Under the pieces are notes generated by a model. The model was not told the DNA's origin. It worked only from the letters and a program-made list of their open reading frames with translations, and did not search any database. Positions 61,623-64,000 of a DNA stretch of 64,000 nt are shown here, in pieces. The stretch spans positions 4,189,085 to 4,253,084 of the forward strand of contig NZ_DS544873.1 in assembly GCF_000154725.1 (NCBI RefSeq), given 5' to 3'. Numbering within the stretch: position 1 is the first letter of the stretch; the number at the start of each line of letters is the position of its first letter. The position numbers and the translations under genes were made by a program. The stretch is from Kordia algicida OT-1 (GTDB lineage: Bacteria; Bacteroidota; Bacteroidia; Flavobacteriales; Flavobacteriaceae).

Positions 61623-62292
61623 GCTTAATCTTTTTTAGGACTTCCCACATATCGTGTTCACTTTCTGGCTTGGTATTGTTAAGTATAAAACCTATCAAAT
61701 CTTGATGATTTAGTTGATAAGATTTATTTTGAATATATCTTTTAAGTAAAATTAAATGTACACTAATTGCAATTGCAAATGAAGTTATGATAGAAAATAC
61801 GAGATAAGTTATTTTTTCAAAATCTTGGTACTTATATAATGCCCAATAAATAAAATATAATGATATAACTAAAAGCGTAACATGAAGTATCAATTTACCT
61901 TTTCTAGCTCTATTGGGTTCTCGATAAGTATTTACAAAGTTGAAAAGTGAATAGATAAATAATCCAAAAGACCAACCAAATTCTCCGAGAAACTGTTGAA
62001 AATCTTCAAAACCAAGAAAGCTAATTTCTTCAACAACATTTTCAAATTTATTAAAAGCTTCATCAGATATAATCTTCTGTTTGTTGTATGCTTTATATTC
62101 AGGAGATTGTTTATAAGCTTCTTTAAAATCTTTCAATAAGGCTGATTTCTTATTTTTTTCTTTATGAAAGCTTTCCATTGCTTCGATGTAGGATTCTGGA
62201 ACTTCAGGAACTATTTCATGTATAAAGAAAGCGGTGGCGCATACCACCGCTAAAAAAATATGAGAATATTTATAAATTAAATTATTCTTCAT
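61609..62292 (-). CDS. Hypothetical four-helix membrane protein
   Basis: The frame opens at 62373 but that would overlap most of the upstream lipoprotein gene; ATGs at 62295 and 62292 (MMKNNLIYKYSHIFLAVVCA) fit better, with the start overlapping the lipoprotein stop by about 11 nt. The ~227-aa protein has hydrophobic segments near residues 12-26, 113-125, 142-162 and 170-190 and a helical extracellular or cytosolic part (PESYIEAMESFHKEKNKK). No family. Confidence 0.65.
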   Translation of the reverse strand: MKNNLIYKYSHIFLAVVCATAFFIHEIVPEVPESYIEAMESFHKEKNKKSALLKDFKEAYKQSPEYKAYNKQKIISDEAFNKFENVVEEISFLGFEDFQQFLGEFGWSFGLFIYSLFNFVNTYREPNRARKGKLILHVTLLVISLYFIYWALYKYQDFEKITYLVFSIITSFAIAISVHLILLKRYIQNKSYQLNHQDLIGFILNNTKPESEHDMWEVLKKIKHERV

Positions 62293-62452
62293 CATTATTG
62301 ACTGGCGGATTTGTTCCTCCACCTGAATTGACGCTATCTTTTTTGTCGGTAGAATGAAATTCAATATCTTCATCAGCTAAATTTGTTGGTTCACAATTTG
62401 CAAATAAAAGCATTCCCATTATCGACAACATGAATATTATTCCTTTTTTCAT
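62282..62452 (-). CDS. Small lipoprotein (56 aa)
   Basis: MKKGIIFMLSIMGMLLFANC is a lipoprotein signal with Cys20, followed by a short polar tail (EPTNLADEDIEFHSTDKKD, then SGGGTNPPVNNDEE). It is the first gene of a three-gene unit with 61609 and 61407, coupled by overlap. Confidence 0.6.
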   Translation of the reverse strand: MKKGIIFMLSIMGMLLFANCEPTNLADEDIEFHSTDKKDSVNSGGGTNPPVNNDEE

Positions 62453-62643
62453 AATATTTAAAGATTAGAGTTATACATTAATCTCAAATGTATATCAAAA
62501 ATCAATTAGTAAGAAATATATCTATTGACTAATAAGAAATGTTATTGCTAAAGTAAACAAAGTAATATGAAATTAAAAATTACCACTTATTTTTAATAAT
62601 AATTATGTTTTTAACGTAGATAAGTTATGGTTAAAACGTAAAT

Positions 62644-62685
62644 AAAAACTAAAAGTTTTATATAAATATAAAACTTTTAGTTTTT
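62644..62685 (-). terminator. 19-bp stem-loop terminator
   Basis: A perfect 19-bp stem AAAAACTAAAAGTTTTATA / TATAAAACTTTTAGTTTTT with a 4-nt loop, downstream of the lipoprotein gene at 62784 on the minus strand. Very AT-rich, so it may also be a binding site. Confidence 0.6.
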
Positions 62686-62694
62686 ATATTAGAA

Positions 62695-62728
62695 AAGCTA
62701 GCGATTTTTTAGACACTAGCTTTTGTTT
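62695..62728 (-). terminator. Second stem-loop (AAAAGCTAG)
   Basis: AAAAGCTAG and CTAGCTTTT pair over 9 bp around a ~14-nt loop; with the 19-bp stem it forms a tandem terminator. Confidence 0.45.
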
Positions 62729-62783
62729 ATAGAAAGATTATACATTCCAATATAAACCGTACATTGGAAGCTATATTTCTAAT

Positions 62784-63356
62784 TTAATGATTCAATAAAA
62801 TATAAATTAGTGGAATTCTAAAAATAATATCTTGGAATTGATCGTTACTGATATTATTTATCATACCATTTATTAATTCATTCTTATCTGGATTTTCATC
62901 ATAAAAGATTTTTTTTAAGAAATTTTGTCTAATTGACAAATCTTTTAAGTAATCACTAGAATTATCATTTTGTGATAAGATGTGTTCAGGACAAGTAAAT
63001 AATATAAACCTTTGAATTCCTAAGTTAATAGTTTCGTTATCTGATGTTAGTTTTTCTCCGAGTGCTATTTTAATATCATTTTCAATGCTAGAATCCTTAA
63101 AGAAGTTTTCGAACAATTCTTTGTAAGACTCTTTATCGTTGCTTTGTAATAATTTATTTTCTTTGAGTTTATTCTCTACATTTCTAAAAAAATCATAAAC
63201 TTCATCATAACTTTTGAAGTAAGAACCGAAAATAGGTGATTGACTTTGTATGTTGTAATCTAGGCATTCATTAAGTTCACTCCTAACATTTTGATTTACT
63301 GATTTACAAGAACCTAATACAACTATAATTAGTAATAGTATTTTAATTTTTTTCAT
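62784..63356 (-). CDS. Hypothetical lipoprotein (190 aa)
   Basis: MKKIKILLLIIVVLGSC is a lipoprotein signal (Cys17). The mature part is helical with conserved-looking Cys (~32 and ~121: NECLDYN, LFTCPEHIL). No family recognised. Starts with ATG preceded by GAAAATAAC. Confidence 0.65.
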   Translation of the reverse strand: MKKIKILLLIIVVLGSCKSVNQNVRSELNECLDYNIQSQSPIFGSYFKSYDEVYDFFRNVENKLKENKLLQSNDKESYKELFENFFKDSSIENDIKIALGEKLTSDNETINLGIQRFILFTCPEHILSQNDNSSDYLKDLSIRQNFLKKIFYDENPDKNELINGMINNISNDQFQDIIFRIPLIYILLNH

Positions 63357-63747
63357 GTTATTTTCCTATTATTTTTAAGGATTTAAAAATCTTTTTTAAT
63401 TGACTTTCATTTTTTGAATGAGTAGTTAATCTTTTTCAAAAACGAAATCCTAAACCTAAATCTTAAAATACACAATCAACAAAATACATATAGAACTCAT
63501 CTTGACTTTTTATTTTTAACCGAAAATGAGTTAAAATTTGTTCAGATAAAGCTATTTTTAAAAGGCATAGCATCGCTAAGGATAAGAAAATAGCTGAAAT
63601 ATGGGCGAATTTTAGTCGCTTTTCAAGAAACAAAAAAAGTCAAAATGAGTTCATATTAATAAATCTACACTATCTAAAAAACTCTAATCTTCTCATTTTA
63701 GAATAATCTTTGTTTTGTGTTGATCTTTTTTTGATTAAGGTAAATTA
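63357..63747. other. 390-bp gap with a long inverted repeat
   Basis: No ORF. AACTCATCTTGACTTTTT (~63496) pairs with AAAAAGTCAAAATGAGTT (~63635) over 18 bp with one mismatch. An inner AGCTATTTTT / AAAATAGCT pair sits inside, similar in plan to the modules at 60.3-60.5 kb. Confidence 0.55.
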
Positions 63748-64000
63748 TTACTGAGATATCATTGAATAAAAAACAAGAGAAAATATAACTCTGTATTGGA
63801 AAATCTTGATGTCATCAGCATCATAATTATTAATAAAGTTTTCAAATTGATCTAAGTCATAACCTTCCATATCTATCGAGTTTAAGAAACTTGTAGACAA
63901 ATGAAGTGTAGAATACAATTCTACCTTATTTTGAATTAAAATAACATTTAGACACTCTTTATATCTGTAAATATTATTATTTAAATCAAAGTCATATTTT
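63748..64000 (-). CDS. C-terminal part of an unknown protein (partial)
   Basis: A frame open from the right edge to the stop at 63748 gives the last ~84 residues: KYDFDLNNNIYRYKECLNVI..., then SFLNSIDMEGYDLDQFENFI and the ending IFSLVFYSMISQ. The N-terminus is outside the window. No family recognised. Confidence 0.5.
   Translation of the reverse strand, partial: KYDFDLNNNIYRYKECLNVILIQNKVELYSTLHLSTSFLNSIDMEGYDLDQFENFINNYDADDIKIFQYRVIFSLVFYSMISQ

Larger units (their letters stand above)
62453..62783. other. 330-bp gap with two stem-loops
   Basis: Apart from the two terminator-like stems listed below, it is AT-rich with no ORF. It contains the upstream region of the small lipoprotein operon. 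Confidence 0.6.

Noticed and set aside
62293-62373. N-terminal extension of the membrane protein at 61609
   Set aside because: It would overlap most of a well-formed lipoprotein gene in another frame; the ATG at 62292-62295 gives a coupled start.

Overview
The window looks like the chromosome of a marine Flavobacteriaceae bacterium, and the gene set resembles Kordia. The pointers are an AT-rich genome, T9SS type A C-terminal sorting domains, lipoproteins with an acidic stretch right after the lipobox cysteine, an Oar-like TonB-dependent receptor, choice-of-anchor B, DUF4199, DUF547, DUF4286 and HTTM families, and repeated TAnnTTTG promoter (-7) boxes. The genus is inference, because no rRNA is present.

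Region 1 (1-42.2 kb) is conserved chromosome. It begins with a minus-strand cluster of secreted, surface and membrane proteins around thiL: two LVIVD-repeat paralogues, a lipoprotein, a glycosyltransferase, a DUF547 lipoprotein, a sterol desaturase-like hydroxylase and a TonB receptor. A small arsR/arsC-like pair and stress-type genes follow. Next is a tightly packed minus-strand operon (TPR protein, DUF4286, rsmA, mgtE, GNAT, cupin, dehydrogenase, LuxR-type regulator). A five-copy intergenic tandem repeat and a candidate 175-nt structured RNA separate that operon from serS, HTTM and ribF. After these come a large T9SS metalloprotease, pth, rplY, prs, tRNA-Leu(CAA), a DUF2254 protein, sucA and odhB, and a carboxypeptidase-regulatory/TPR protein.

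Region 2 (42.8-57.6 kb) is the most striking part. It is an integron-like gene-cassette array. A 428-aa tyrosine recombinase with an IntI-like C-terminal tail and an unusual N-terminal tandem repeat domain is followed by seven same-orientation cassettes, separated by attC-like sites. Each cassette starts with GTT plus about 6 nt that are the reverse complement of its own last 9-10 nt, which is the signature of circular cassette intermediates. Five complete sites of about 130-195 bp, plus one interrupted by an IS, share paired 16-nt arms. Cassette cargo: a membrane/unknown gene pair, a CoiA-like PD-(D/E)XK nuclease, an ORF-less cassette, a DinB protein, a second PD-(D/E)XK protein, an AraC regulator plus VOC lipoprotein, and a 1563-aa nuclease-STAND (Avs-like) ATPase. 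The cargo leans toward defence. An IS1182-family element has inserted inside one attC-like site with a 4-bp duplication, and the last site is collapsed next to a truncated second transposase.

Region 3 (57.6-64 kb) is a low-density accessory region: a transposase remnant, small lipoproteins and membrane proteins (several under 60 aa), an XRE-like repressor, and a 1.2-kb stretch of repeated hairpin modules with little coding potential.
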